Shown in pieces: positions 24,931 through 35,368 of a DNA stretch of 64,000 bases. The stretch is from CAVYEM01 sp963767635. Its GTDB lineage: Bacteria > Vulcanimicrobiota > Vulcanimicrobiia > Vulcanimicrobiales > Vulcanimicrobiaceae. The number at the start of each line of letters is the position of its first letter. Within the stretch, counting starts at the first letter, position 1. Where the stretch lies: the NCBI GenBank assembly GCA_963767635.1, contig CAVYEM010000003.1:372001-436000 (forward strand), in the 5' to 3' direction. The notes beneath the pieces are model-generated. The model was not told the origin of the DNA, searched no databases, and worked only from the letters and a program-made list of their open reading frames with translations. The translations under genes were made by a program, and so were the position numbers.

Positions 24931-27900
24931 TTAGATGCCGGCGGCGACTTTGATGCGTGCAATTCCGGCGTCGGCTTCTGCCTCAAGTTGCTTGGCCGCA
25001 TCTTGCTCTGCGGCGGTCGGAGCCGAGTACGAGAGGTCCAGAGAGTTCATCAGCATCGCGAGGTGGTCGCGGAGTTTGGACGGGAACATGACGTCCGCCT
25101 CGCTCGAGCGATAGTGCGGTTCGTATACCGATGTCACCGCTTTTTCAATCGCGTTCCGCTTGTCGGCCGACGCCGCCGCCATTTTGTTCTGCGCCGCGTT
25201 CACGGTCGTGTCCAGCTCGTTGATTTTATTCGAAAGCTCCATGGCAAGCGACAAACGCGCCGGCAACGCGTCTGCCGGCGGCCCGAAGCGCGGGTCGAGT
25301 TGAATTTTAAACGACGCCTTGCTAACGGCACCGCCGTAATTCAACACGACCGTATAGTCCCCGGGAAGCGTCGTCGGGCCAAGCAGATCGTCGCGGAAGT
25401 CGTCCGTGGGAACGATGTGCTGACCGACGATTTCCGCAGCCGGTGCGTAACGCATATCCCAGAGGAATTTGTTCACTCCGGGTTCGACGGCGGTGTCTTG
25501 CGAGAGATGATAGTTCGCGACGCTGATTGCGTCCATTGCGGTCAGTCTGCCACCCCTCGTATTTCTTCGCCTTCTTATTTTTTAGATGCAAGTTGAACGT
25601 GCGAATCGCCTTGCCGCTTGCGTCTTGGAATGAAAGCGTAACGGGCGTACGTCCGGTATACGTAGACGGCAGATTGAAGAAGACGCTCGCGCCGTAGGCC
25701 GGGTTGCTGCCCGACGGCCCGAAGCCGCCGCCGCCGTATGCATGCGTAAGCCACGCCGTTTCCGGCTGGAAGGCTTGCGCGGAGGCCGTCGAGGGCGACG
25801 ATTCACGCGCAACATCCTCGATCTGCTGGAGATGGTCGAGCGCCCAGAACGAGCGTCCGTGCGTTGCGATCGCGACTTCGCCTTCACGAGCATTGATCGC
25901 GACATCGCGCACCTCAACGGGCGGCAGATTCAACGCCAGCGAGTGCCACGACGCTCCGCCGTTCAGGCTGACGTAGACGCGGCTGCGCGTTCCGGCGAAC
26001 ATCACGCGCGGCTCGCGCGGGTCGACACGCACCGCATACACGGTTTGATCGGACGGAATGCCGTTCATCATCGGCGTCCAGCTGGCGCCGCAATCCGCCG
26101 TTTTGAAGATATACGGACGCATATCGTCCCACTTGTAGCGCGACGCCGTAACCCACACCGTGCACGGCGCGGTTTGCGACGGTTCGAAGCTGGTAATCCG
26201 CGACCACAGGGAGCCCATCTGTTTGGGCGTTACGTTTTTCCACTTCGCGCCCGCATCTTGCGTAACGTGAACGAGTCCGTCGGCCGAACCCGCCCAAATG
26301 ATGTCCTTGTTCACGGGCGAGAAGCCGAGCGATGCGATATCCGGAAACGTCTCGGCGCCGGTCTGATCCCAATAGACGTCGCCGCCGCTCGGACCTTCGG
26401 TAGCCTTGTCATTGCGCGTCAAATCGGGGCTGATCACGTTCCACGTGCGTCCGTAGTCGTCGCTGCGGAACACGACTTGGGCCGCCTCGAAGAGCGTATG
26501 CGGTTCGGCCGGCGAGAACATGATGGGGTGAGTCCAGCCGAAGCGATACTTCTGCTGGCTGGATTGATGGCCCGGAAGGTAGATCGCCCATGGCGAGACG
26601 TTCTTTTCATCGCCCGTCGACGTATCGAGCCGCGCCAGCAGGCTATAGTATCCAGCGCCGTACGTCACTTTGGGGTTGGTTGGATCGACCGCGACGTACG
26701 TGCTCTCGCCGAGCGCGACGCCATGCACGACGTTTGCGCCCAGTCCTTCGTTCGATGCACTCGGAATTTCAAACGCGCCTGCGTCTTGCATTGCGCCATA
26801 CATGTGGTACGGGAATTGCCCGTCGAGCACGATGTGATAGAACTGTGAGAGCGGCTGGTTCTGGGTCGTGCTGAACGTTTTGCCGCCGTCGACGGAAACG
26901 TTTGCGCCGCCGTCATCGCCGATGATCAAAATTTTTGGATTGCGCGGGTTGACCCAGATGATATGGTTGTCCCCTAAACCGGGTCCGAGTGGCTTCCATG
27001 TATGGCCGCCGTCGGTCGTTTTGAAGACGCTGTCGACGTTCGGCGCATAGGCAATCTTCCAATTCGTCGGGTCGACGTAAATCGCCATGTAGTAGAACGC
27101 GCGCTGACGGAGTTTCCACTCTTCATTGACACGCGACCACGTCGCTCCGCCGTTGTCCGAACGGAATACGCCGCCGTTCCCCGCTTGCACGATCGCGTAG
27201 ACGACGTTCGAGTTGTTCGGAGCAACGGCGACGCCCATTTTGCCGAGTAACCCCGTTGCGAAGCCCGGGTTGGCCGAAACCTTTTTCCACGTTTTGCCGG
27301 CATCCGTGGTCTTGTAAATCGCGCTGCCGGGACCGCCGCTCTTGAGCGTCCACGCCGTCCGCTGCGCTTGCCACATCGTTGCGTACAACACGTTTGGATT
27401 GCTCGCATCCATGACGACATTGTTTGCACCGGTATTGTCGTCGACGAAGAGAACCTTCGTCCACGTCTTGCCGCCGTCGGTAGTCTTGTAGACGCCGCGA
27501 TCCGGATTAGGTTTGAAGACGTGACCCATCGACGTCGCATAGGCAACGTCCGGATTGTGGGGATCGATGACGATGGAACCAGTCTGGCGCGTTTCTTTCA
27601 AACCGGCGTATTTCCACGTCTTCCCGGCGTCGGTCGACTTATAGATCCCTTCGCCGTTGGCCCAATCGCCGCGAATATCGCTCTCACCTGTACCGACGTA
27701 AATGATTTTGGAGTTTGACGGCGCCACGGCGATCGCACCAATGCTGTGCGAGAGCGCGCCCATTTTGCCGTCCGTGATGTTATTCCACGAGTTGCCGTAA
27801 TTTTCGCTCTTCCAGACGCCGCCTTGAACGCCGCCCATATAGAAAACATTCGGTTGATCGCGTACGCCCGCGACCGCAACCACACGGCCGCCGATGTATG

Positions 27901-28024
27901 GACCGACCAGACGCCACTCCATCTTGCTCAGCAGTTTTTCGGATGTCGAGCTCGAGGCGGCGGGAACAGCACTTGGAGCCACGGCAAAAGCTGCGGCTAG
28001 CAGAGTAGCAACAATGCGCTTCAT
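24931..28024 (-). CDS. Sortilin/VPS10-type beta-propeller protein A (frameshifted)
   Basis: From the ATG at 28024 (MKRIVATLLAAAFAVAPSAV, signal peptide) the protein has about 1,030 residues. It starts with MEWRLVGPYIGGRVVAVAGV and contains many Asp-box (BNR) repeats such as GIYKSTDAGKTWKYA, GVYKTTDGGKTWTKV, AIYKTTDAGKTWKKV and VFRSDNGGATWSRV, giving two propellers. A C-terminal beta and helical region follows (NKFLWDMRYAPAAEI, LPGDYTVVLNYGG). Near 25553-25556 a run of four C (one too many) breaks the frame just after KKAKKYEG. These exported proteins are usually annotated as glycosyl hydrolase or exo-alpha-sialidase-like, but no catalytic function is demonstrated. A paralogue lies at 43811-46793. 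Confidence 0.88.
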
Positions 28025-28271
28025 TCGAGCGCTATACCGCTGGCTTTTTGCCGGTTCCTGTACGTGGCGGTCAACCATTTGGCATAGCCGCTTCTTTCCG
28101 TCCGTCGCCAGAATACGGGCACTCCTCGACTAGCGGGGACTCGTTGGCCCCATGCGTTTCGCGGAAGGCTGGGCTGCACACTCGGTCACCGTCCATCGGT
28201 TGCCGCTAGCATTACGCCGTTTCCGTCCGTCGATATACGTGTGGACCGAAGCACTGCAAAACCGGTACGCG

Positions 28272-28571
28272 CTAAGCGCTGTTTTCGTGAATAACTTCAA
28301 AGATCTGTGGCGTAGAGGGGAACTCGCGCCATTCGGGCTTGCCAACCAACTTGCGGAATCCTTCATCGTGCGCGGCGTCGAATTGTTCCTTCGACTCCCA
28401 ATTTGCAACGTTGACGAAACGGTACTGGGCTTGAGGTGAACTGGCGCGATGCAGGCGGTGGTTCCGGTATCCCGGCTTCGATCGCATGTATTCGTTGACT
28501 TGGCTCCAAAGGCCCAGGAACGCGTCGTCGCGGCCGGGCGGAACCTCAAAGCAATTGATAAGGGTAACCAT
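28272..28571 (-). CDS. Antibiotic biosynthesis monooxygenase (ABM) family protein
   Basis: This small protein of 99 residues starts at the ATG at 28571 (MVTLINCFEVPPGRDDAFLG). It is a dimeric alpha-beta barrel of the ABM type, with FLGLWSQVNEYMRSKPGYRN, YRFVNVANWESKEQFDAAHD and FPSTPQIFEVIHENSA. Relatives include heme-degrading and quinone-type monooxygenases as well as many of unknown role. It is separated from the comEC fragment upstream by 61 bases. The cofactor is not evident. Confidence 0.85.
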   Translation of the reverse strand: MVTLINCFEVPPGRDDAFLGLWSQVNEYMRSKPGYRNHRLHRASSPQAQYRFVNVANWESKEQFDAAHDEGFRKLVGKPEWREFPSTPQIFEVIHENSA

Positions 28572-28632
28572 ATTTCGGATTCTGCCCGAAAAAGGGGCGG
28601 ATATTGCAGCGCCGAGAGGATGCAATGCGCGG

Positions 28633-29238
28633 CTAAGGCAGCATGGGGTGCACCGTTGTCCAGGTGCCATCGGTGGTCACCGTGATCGCGGCGTTCCCGT
28701 CGGTTCGATAAACGCGAGCGCCGAAGCGCTGCAACGTGTCGATCGTTGACGGCGCGGGATGGCCGAACATATTGTGGCGACCCACGGAGATGATGGCGTA
28801 CTGCGGATGAACTGCTGCGATGAAGGCAGGTGAACTGCTATATGCAGAACCATGATGCCCCACCTTAGCACATCGCACATCCGCACATCCGCGTGCAAAT
28901 CGACGCCTTCATTCAAGAATCGCTGCTCGGCGGCTACGCCTGCATCGCCGGTGAAAAGCATACGGAAATGCTTGTAGTGCAGCATGAACGCGATCGAGTT
29001 GTCGTTTATCGTATTATTGCTTTGGATAAACGGCAGTGATGGACCGATAAACGTCAGCGTTACGCCTCGTCCGTTTTCCACACGGCGCCGGCGCGCGGAT
29101 AAACGATCTCACGTGTTCGCCGCGCGCAGTTTGAATAGCGTCGTTGTACGCAAAGCCGCCGTACCGCTAGCCGCTGTCCGCGAATTCGGCGACGGGAAAC
29201 GCGCGCAGCACGGGCGCCATTCCGCGTGCGTGGTCGCA
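28633..29238 (-). pseudogene. Duplicate of the comEC 3' end (metallo-beta-lactamase domain fragment)
   Basis: This stretch repeats the last 600 bases of comEC (30956-31570). Recognisable pieces are VTLTFIGPSLPFIQ, SNNTINDNSIAFMLHYKHFR, MLFTGDAGVAAEQRFLNEGV, KVGHHGSAYSSSPAFIAAVH and SVGRHNMFGHPAPSTIDTLQ, followed by a stop at 28633. Several indels break the frame. Bases 28891-29024 match 31213-31346 with one mismatch, while flanking parts look only about 85 percent alike by eye. Without the membrane domain it could not act as ComEC. Confidence 0.85.
28868..28890. repeat. Short tandem stutter in the comEC duplicate
   Basis: Three units, GCACATC, GCACATCC and GCACATCC, stand in tandem. The corresponding place in comEC itself (around 31205) lacks them. 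It sits directly beside the 134-base nearly identical core of the duplication. Confidence 0.8.
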
Positions 29239-29271
29239 TGAAATCTTTCATGCACACGACTGGCGTGCCAG
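29236..29271. repeat. Two perfect inverted repeats at the duplication edge
   Basis: GCATGAAA-TC-TTTCATGC (29236-29253) and CTGGC-GT-GCCAG (29260-29271) lie one after the other, exactly where similarity to comEC stops and about 80 bases before the ECF sigma start. They could be operators for the sigma gene or traces of the rearrangement. Confidence 0.6.
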
Positions 29272-29349
29272 CCCCATCGGGAGGGGCGTAACATTTCAAG
29301 CGTTCGCCGCCTCTTTATGGAAAAAGAACCATCCCAGGGAAGGAGACCT

Positions 29350-29902
29350 ATGGGACGTTGGGCGCCCCCAGAAATGATCGCTTGCGCTCTCAGCGGTGAC
29401 GAACACGACGCTGAGAACTTGATTGCGGCGATTTGGCCGGCGTGTTTTCGGCTTGCACTCATGATCACCGGCGACAGAGGCCTTGCGGAAGACGCCGCTC
29501 AGGAGGCATGCGTCCTCGTGCATCGGAAGATCCGTGGCCTGCGAACAGCCGCTGCGTTTGACGCGTGGCTCTATCGCATTGTAGTGCGGGAATCTGCGCG
29601 GGTACGTCGATGCCGTGCGCGCGTTGCGCAGCCGATTGAACAGTCCATTGAAGTTGATGGCGGGCTGACTCTTGATGTCTGGCGCGCGCTGGGGGAGCTT
29701 TCGAGCGATCTGCGCGAGGTTACCGTGCTGTTTTACTTCAGAGGCCTCAATTGTGAGGAAATCGCGGCTGCCCTTGCGGTCTCATCCGGAGACTGTGCGC
29801 ACGCGGCTTTCGAGAGCGCGCGAGCGCTTGCGCGCGCTGCTCGGAGACTATGACCTTCGATTAAAACACGACGCAAAGGAGACTCGAAGATATGCCGTCT
29901 GA
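29350..29902 (+). CDS. ECF sigma factor (frameshifted before the HTH)
   Basis: Start at the ATG at 29350, five bases after AAGGAG. Sigma-2 is clear (RLALMITGDRGLAEDAAQEA, FDAWLYRIVVRESARVRRCR), as is a linker with LGELSSDLREVTVLFYFRG. Around 29785 one extra base breaks the frame; correcting it gives CEEIAAALAVSPETVRTRLS and RARERLRALLGDYDLRLK, a textbook sigma-4 helix-turn-helix. About 180 residues in total, the usual size for an ECF factor. The end overlaps the next gene by eleven bases. The pair stands between two copies of the comEC 3' end, on the opposite strand. Confidence 0.88.
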
Positions 29903-30977
29903 TTTTGCAGAGGTAGGAAAAACATTGGAAGACGCGCTCTCTGTTCCCGATTTGCCCTTAGAGTCGATTCGCAGCGGCGCTCGCGCAGCCCGCATGCGAC
30001 AGCATTGGCGCGTGGTGGTTGTGACTGCCTTTGCTGCAATTATAGCGCTTGCCTCGGGGACCGTACTCGCCGCAAAAGTGTTTGGATTTCAAATGTGGCT
30101 GTACGGAAATCGAGTTGCGATGATGTCGCCACACTCGCTTACGATTTATAGGGGGCCCGATGAAACGACGGTGCGCCACGTCATCTCGAACGCAACATTC
30201 CCCGTGGTGTTTCCGGTAGGTCTACCGAGCGGCGAACGCGTGCTTCGCTTGGTTGTCACGCCCGCCGATCATCCGAGTGCGATCCTGATCCAGTATCACA
30301 AAAACGGCGAGAGAGGCTATACGTTAATCGATTCATCCCTCGTGCAAAATGGAACGCCACCACAACTTCCCGGAATTGCTTCCGTTCCACTCTCGAAGTT
30401 GCATTACTGGCGCGTTGGGAGTGAAGTGGTCGTTTCGCCAAATCCGGCCCAGTGGCCGAAAGACGCCGCGGTCAAAGCGGCGATGCTGCGCGCAACGCCG
30501 CAAGGAAGTCTGGCGCAAACCATCTCCAGGCTGTACCGCATAACGGCTCTCGGCGGGTTTTTGAGCGCGGCGAATAGAGCCGACGCTATCGCTCCGTCCG
30601 ATGGGCGCAGCACACTTGTGGATCGGGGGCATCTGCGCGAGGTTCCTACCCTAGTCCGCAGTCATAAGGTCTTATTTACTACGCGAGCGACGACGATCGA
30701 TCACATTGGCACATCCCATGGGAAAGCCGACTTCGGCCATGCATCACTGCATCCGGGGCCGCAAGAACTCGCCGTCTCTGCCAATGGCGTACGTGCAATC
30801 TCCGCAGTGCTTGCAACGAACGTGTGCGGGCGCGCGCCGAAATTCACGTGCGAGATGCTGATCAACGAGCGAAGCGGCATGCCGTACCGCATCTGGGCGC
30901 TTCCAATACGGTCGGCCCAGACGGCGCAGCAATATGTCGTCGATCCGGAAACGTTTCACGTTGGACGCGCGCAGTAA
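29892..30977 (+). CDS. Membrane protein, putative anti-sigma factor
   Basis: This intact 361-residue protein has a short cytoplasmic part (residues 1-37), one transmembrane helix (VVVVTAFAAIIALASGTVLA), and a long exported domain of about 300 residues (FPVVFPVGLPSGERVLRLVV, SVPLSKLHYWRVGSEVVVSP, SAVLATNVCGRAPKFTCEML). Overlap with the ECF sigma gene and single-pass topology suggest an anti-sigma or signal-sensing partner, but I see no zinc-type HxxxCxxC motif. The exported domain resembles proteins found beside sigma factors in related soil bacteria. AAAGGAG precedes the ATG. Its 3' end overlaps comEC tail-to-tail by 22 bases. Confidence 0.75.
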   Translation: MPSDFAEVGKTLEDALSVPDLPLESIRSGARAARMRQHWRVVVVTAFAAIIALASGTVLAAKVFGFQMWLYGNRVAMMSPHSLTIYRGPDETTVRHVISNATFPVVFPVGLPSGERVLRLVVTPADHPSAILIQYHKNGERGYTLIDSSLVQNGTPPQLPGIASVPLSKLHYWRVGSEVVVSPNPAQWPKDAAVKAAMLRATPQGSLAQTISRLYRITALGGFLSAANRADAIAPSDGRSTLVDRGHLREVPTLVRSHKVLFTTRATTIDHIGTSHGKADFGHASLHPGPQELAVSANGVRAISAVLATNVCGRAPKFTCEMLINERSGMPYRIWALPIRSAQTAQQYVVDPETFHVGRAQ

Positions 30978-33275
30978 GGGCTGACCACGGGATTCGCGAA
31001 CCCGCCGGTAACGACAGTCACAGCGCAATCTTCATCGGTTCGGTAGACTGTCGTTCCGGCGCTTTGCAGGGTCTCGATCGTTGACGGCGCGGGATGGCCG
31101 AACATATTGTGGCGGCCCACGGAGATGATGGCGTACTGCGGATGAATTGCTGCGATGAATTCAGGGCTGGAACTGTAAGCGGATCCGTGATGGCCAACTT
31201 TGAGAACCGTCCGCGTGCAAATCGACGCCTTCATTCAAGAATCGCTGCTCGGCGGCTACGCCTGCATCGCCGGTGAAAAGCATACGGAAATGCTTGTAGT
31301 GCAGCATGAACGCGATCGAGTTGTCGTTGATCGTATTATTGCTTTGCGATGAACGGCAGTGATGGGCCGATAAACGTCAGCGTTACGCCATCGTCCGTAC
31401 GCCACACCATGCCGGCGCGCGGATAAACGATCGCCACGTGTTCGCCGCGCGCAGTCTGAATAGCATCGTTGTACGCATAACCGCCGTACCGCTGGCCGCT
31501 GTCCGCGAATTCCGCGACGGGAAACGCGCGCAAAACCGGCGCCATGCCGCCTGCGTGATCGCCGTGCGGATGCGAAAGAATGAGCGCATCGATGCCGTGT
31601 ACGCCGGCGCGTCGTAGAAACGGCACGACGATCCGTTCGCCGACGTGTTCCGCTGAAGAGCCGGCGCCGGCGCCGCGCTCCAGACTTCCCACCCGCATCG
31701 ACCAGCAGCGTGTGTCCCGCGGGCGTTTGAATGACGATGGCGTCGGCCTGACCAACGTCCAAAACCGTGATGCGCAGCCGCGTGTCGCGCGGCGTGGGAG
31801 GTGCGACGATAACGCCGATTGCGAGCAGCAGCGCGGCGGCGGCCGGCGTGCGCGCACCGCGTTTCCACCAGCATACCGCCACCAGCAATGCGCCGTCGTA
31901 CACGGCGATGCTCCATGCGGGCGGCGGCGTCATTGCGAGGGTCGCGTGCGGCAGCGAGGCGATGGTGTGGACCGCTGCGACAATCCATGCCAGCAGCCAG
32001 CTGTCGGCGTTAGCGGCCAGCGTGCAAAGCGGCGGCACGGCGGAAAACGCGAGTTGCAGCGCTGCGACGATCATCGTCACGCCGACGACCGGAACTACCA
32101 GCAAGTTCGCCAGCATTGCATAGGGTGCTACGAGAAGGAAAATCGCTGCCGTGAGCGGCCACGTTCCCATTTGCGTCGACGCGGTCAGCACGAGCGCTTC
32201 TTTGACGCGTTCGGGAAGAGCGATGCCGTCCAGCAGCGCGGCGAATTCGTCTGCGAGCAGCAAAATCGCGCCCACGCACGAAAACGAAAGTGCAAACGAT
32301 GCGCCGCTCAGGCTTTGCGGCCGCCATAACGCCAGAGTGCCCAGCGCCACGCCGAATGCGTTCCACGAAACGACGCGCGCGCCGGCCGCGTACGCTGCAA
32401 TCCCGAACGAGATCATTAGAGCGGCGCGCGTCGCCGGAAGATGCAGTCCGCTAAACACCGCGTATGCCCAGATCGCAATAAGCGCGAGCACGCAGCCCAG
32501 TACGCGCGGCACCGTGAGCGCGCGCAGCACCGCGAGCACGACAAATGCGATCACGCCCAAGTGCAGCCCGGCGGTCACCAGAATGTGGACGGTTCCCGTT
32601 TCTTGAAACTCCGTGCGCAATTCCGGCGGCAGCGTGGTGCGCGCGCCCCACAGTTCTCCCGCGACGATCGAAGCGTACGGTTCCGCAATCTTTGAACGCA
32701 GTTGCTCGAATGCCCACGCGTGCACGCGTGCGAGCACGATCGCAGGCGTCGCCGGGGCCGGCGGCAGCGCGCGCCAAAACGTGCGCACCGCTCATGCGAA
32801 GGTCCATGCCGCGCTCGCGTTCGATTTGCGCCTGGTCCGGCTCTCCGGGATTGCGCGGGCCGTCAAATGATTCGATTCTGCCTCGAATCATGACGTGCTC
32901 GCCGACCCTTGGAACGCTGCCGAAGCCTTGCACGGCAATCGTCGGCCCCCCGTCCGCGGCGCAGGTGTAGCTCGAGAGACCCTCATCGGTTTGACCGACG
33001 TCCAGCACGGTGCACGCTACGCGAATGGTGTGCGCGCGAATGGGAACGTGCATCAGCAGCGCGTTTTGAATCGTTCCGCTTGCCGCACCGGCCGCCAGGG
33101 CGAAGGCGGCAAGCAACCGAAAAGGCTCGAGTTTTGCGGGCTGCAGCGCGGCGATGAGAAACGCAATCGCCACGGCGGCAAAGAGCAGAATTCGGATGAT
33201 GCCGTCGAGCGGTTGGGTCAATGCCGCACCTGCTGCAGCGGACATTCCGAGCAGCAATAGCGGACGGCGTTCCAT
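30956..33275 (-). CDS. comEC: Competence protein ComEC/Rec2 (several frameshifts)
   Basis: ComEC is the inner-membrane channel for transforming DNA. Start at the ATG at 33275 (MERRPLLLLGMSAAAGAALT). An N-terminal helical part and OB-like domain (ACTVLDVGQTDEGLSSYTC, IMRG-type HVMIRGRIES) are followed after a frame break near 32785 by the Competence domain (FQETGTVHILVTAGLHLGVI, GLHLPATRAALMISFGIAAY) with many helices, then the lactamase domain (LRITVLDVGQADAIVIQTPA, LILSHPHGDHAGGM, MLFTGDAGVAAEQRF, VLKVGHHGSAYSSSPEF). Further breaks lie near 31680, 31345 and 31212. All pieces are well conserved, so I consider it one gene with sequence errors. A truncated second copy lies at 28633-29238. Confidence 0.87.
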
Positions 33276-33342
33276 CGCTGAACATTCGCGACGGAGCCGC
33301 GGGCCGTCTAGGGCCGCGGTCGAAACGAGAAAAGGAGAGACG

Positions 33343-34277
33343 GTGCGAATTCTAGTGACGGGCGGCGCAGGCTTTATCGGCTCACACGTCGTCGATGCGT
33401 ACGTGGCGGCGGGGCATGAGGTACTTGTGATCGATTCGCTGTGGGAACATGGCGGAGGGCGCCGTGAGAATGTCGCGCAAGGCGCGCGTTTCACGCGCAT
33501 GGACGTACGCGATGCCGGGCTCCCGAGCGTTTTCACTGATTTCCGTCCCGAAGTCGTGAGCCATCATGCAGCTCAGCACAGCGTCGCGATCAGTTCACGC
33601 GATCCGCGGTACGACGCGGACGTCAACGTCTTAGGTCTGATCAACGTTCTGGATAACTGCGTCAGAGCCGGCGTTCGCAAGGTGATCTTTGCATCCAGCG
33701 GAGCCACGTTCGGCACGCCCGAGCTGCTCTTCCGATGGACGAGCGCACGCCGCAAAACCCCGAATCTCCGTACGGCATCACGAAGATGGTCTCCGAGCAC
33801 TATCTGCGTTTTTACAACGCCGAGCACGGCCTTGATTACACGGCGCTGAGATACGGCAACGTCTACGGTCCGCGACAAGATCCGAACGGTGAGGCCGGCG
33901 TGATCTCGATTTTCATCGGCAAGTTCTTGGCGCGCGCGGACGTGCGCATCGACTGGGACGGCGAACAAACGCGCGACTACGTGTACGTCAAGGACGTTGC
34001 GCGGGCCAACGTGCTCGCGCTCCACCGCGGTTCGGCCGGCCGGTACTGCATCGGTACGAATCGGCGCACCAGCGTCAACGAGATCTATCGGGCACTCGTG
34101 GAAATCAGCGGTTTTGAGGCGCCGATCTCGCGAGCACCACGCCGTTCCGGCGACGCGCGCGATGCGCAGTTCGATCCGGCGCTGGCAAAAGCGGAATTGC
34201 ACTGGGAGCCGACGACCGCACTGCTGGACGGAATGCGGGAAACATTCGACTATTTCAAGGCCGAAGCGCCGGTGTGA
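33343..34277 (+). CDS. NAD-dependent epimerase/dehydratase (UDP-glucose 4-epimerase-like, frameshifted)
   Basis: It starts at the GTG at 33343 (VRILVTGGAGFIGSHVVDAY) with AAAGGAGAGA upstream. It is an extended SDR enzyme with Rossmann motif GGAGFIGSH, VFTDFRPEVVSHHAAQHSVA, KVIFASSGATFGTPELL, the catalytic YxxxK in NPESPYGITKMVSEHY, RYGNVYGPRQDPNGEAGVIS, and DYVYVKDVARANVLALHRGS. A break near 33725 requires one added or two removed bases. At about 311 residues it is like bacterial GalE and rhamnose-pathway relatives. The exact sugar nucleotide cannot be fixed. Divergent from comEC (67-base gap) and coupled to the following methyltransferase by a 4-base overlap. Confidence 0.87.
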
Positions 34278-35368
34278 CCCGCGTTCCACCGCTTTGGCTG
34301 GTTCGCCTCGTTACGCGAAGCACCGATCTGCTCGCGAAACTGCGCCGCCGAATGCTTCCGAGCAACGTTGCGGCAATCGAACTGGGGACGATGTCGTGGA
34401 TTGCGCTCGCGGTGGCCGCATTTTGCGAACTGGGCTTGCCGGACGCGCTCGAGAGAGGCGCACAAACCGCTGCTGAACTCGCAGCACAAGGCTACGGTGA
34501 AGAATCGCGCCTGTACCGGCTGCTGCGGGCACTGGCGGCATACGAGGTCGTGCGCTATGTCGGCGCCGATCGCTTTGGACTGGGCCATGTCGGTGAAGGT
34601 CTAGTCGGCGCGCGCTCTGCAGCGTCCATGGTGCGGTATGCGAACGCATCCTGGCACGTGGATGCCTATGCTCACCTCGCGCAGGCGATCACGGCGCAGC
34701 GCTCCGGTTTCGAACTCAGTCACGGCGTGCCGCTGTTCGAATTTTTCGCCGGTCATCCACGCGAAGGCGCGATGTTTGACGACGGAATGCGTTCCCTTGC
34801 GCCGCTCCACGTTCCGCAGTTTGCGGCGGCGTATGACTTCTCGCTGCTCGCGCACGTCGTCGACGTCGGCGGCGGCACGGGCGCTATGCTGACGGCGATC
34901 CTGCGGCGCTTTCCGCACGTGCGCGGTACGGTTTTTGAGTTGCCCGCCGTAGCGCGACAAGCTCGCGAACGCGCGCTTCCTCCGGAGCTGCGCGATAGAC
35001 TCGACGTCGTTGAAGGAAATATTTCGCAGGATGCGCCGCCCGCTGCCGAAGCCTACGTCCTGAGCCACGTGCTGCACGATTGGGACGACGAAACCTGCGC
35101 GCGAATGCTGCGCAACGTGCGCCGCTCGATGCCCTCGGGCGCCAGAGTCCTCGTGTACGAGATCGTCGCAGCGCCGCCGAACAACGCGTGGTCGCAGGAT
35201 CGCATTACCGACATCGAGATGCTGGCGATGCTTTCCGGCCGTGAACGCAGCCGCGAAGAATTCGCTGCGCTCTTCCAGCGAAGCGGACTGCGTTTGCGGC
35301 GTGTTATCGCCACGTCGGCGCCGGAGTCCATCCTCGAAGCGGTGGCCGTCTCTACACCACCAGATTGA
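34274..35368 (+). CDS. SAM-dependent O-methyltransferase (family 2)
   Basis: This 364-residue protein has an N-terminal winged-helix dimerisation domain (MSWIALAVAAFCELGLPDAL, YRLLRALAAYEVVRY) and a C-terminal Rossmann methyltransferase domain: HVVDVGGGTGAMLTAILRRF, VFELPAVARQARER, and the catalytic His region YVLSHVLHDWDDETCARMLR. Relatives include hydroxyneurosporene and antibiotic O-methyltransferases acting on phenolic or hydroxy-polyene substrates. It overlaps the epimerase stop (GTGA) and may share a glycoside or pigment pathway. Its tail overlaps leuS convergently by 17 bases. Confidence 0.87.
   Translation: MTRVPPLWLVRLVTRSTDLLAKLRRRMLPSNVAAIELGTMSWIALAVAAFCELGLPDALERGAQTAAELAAQGYGEESRLYRLLRALAAYEVVRYVGADRFGLGHVGEGLVGARSAASMVRYANASWHVDAYAHLAQAITAQRSGFELSHGVPLFEFFAGHPREGAMFDDGMRSLAPLHVPQFAAAYDFSLLAHVVDVGGGTGAMLTAILRRFPHVRGTVFELPAVARQARERALPPELRDRLDVVEGNISQDAPPAAEAYVLSHVLHDWDDETCARMLRNVRRSMPSGARVLVYEIVAAPPNNAWSQDRITDIEMLAMLSGRERSREEFAALFQRSGLRLRRVIATSAPESILEAVAVSTPPD

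Noticed and set aside
28633..31570. Insertion sequence or transposon carrying the sigma cassette
   Set aside because: There is no transposase or integrase, no terminal inverted repeats bounding the cassette, and no short target-site duplication; the repeats are comEC coding sequence.
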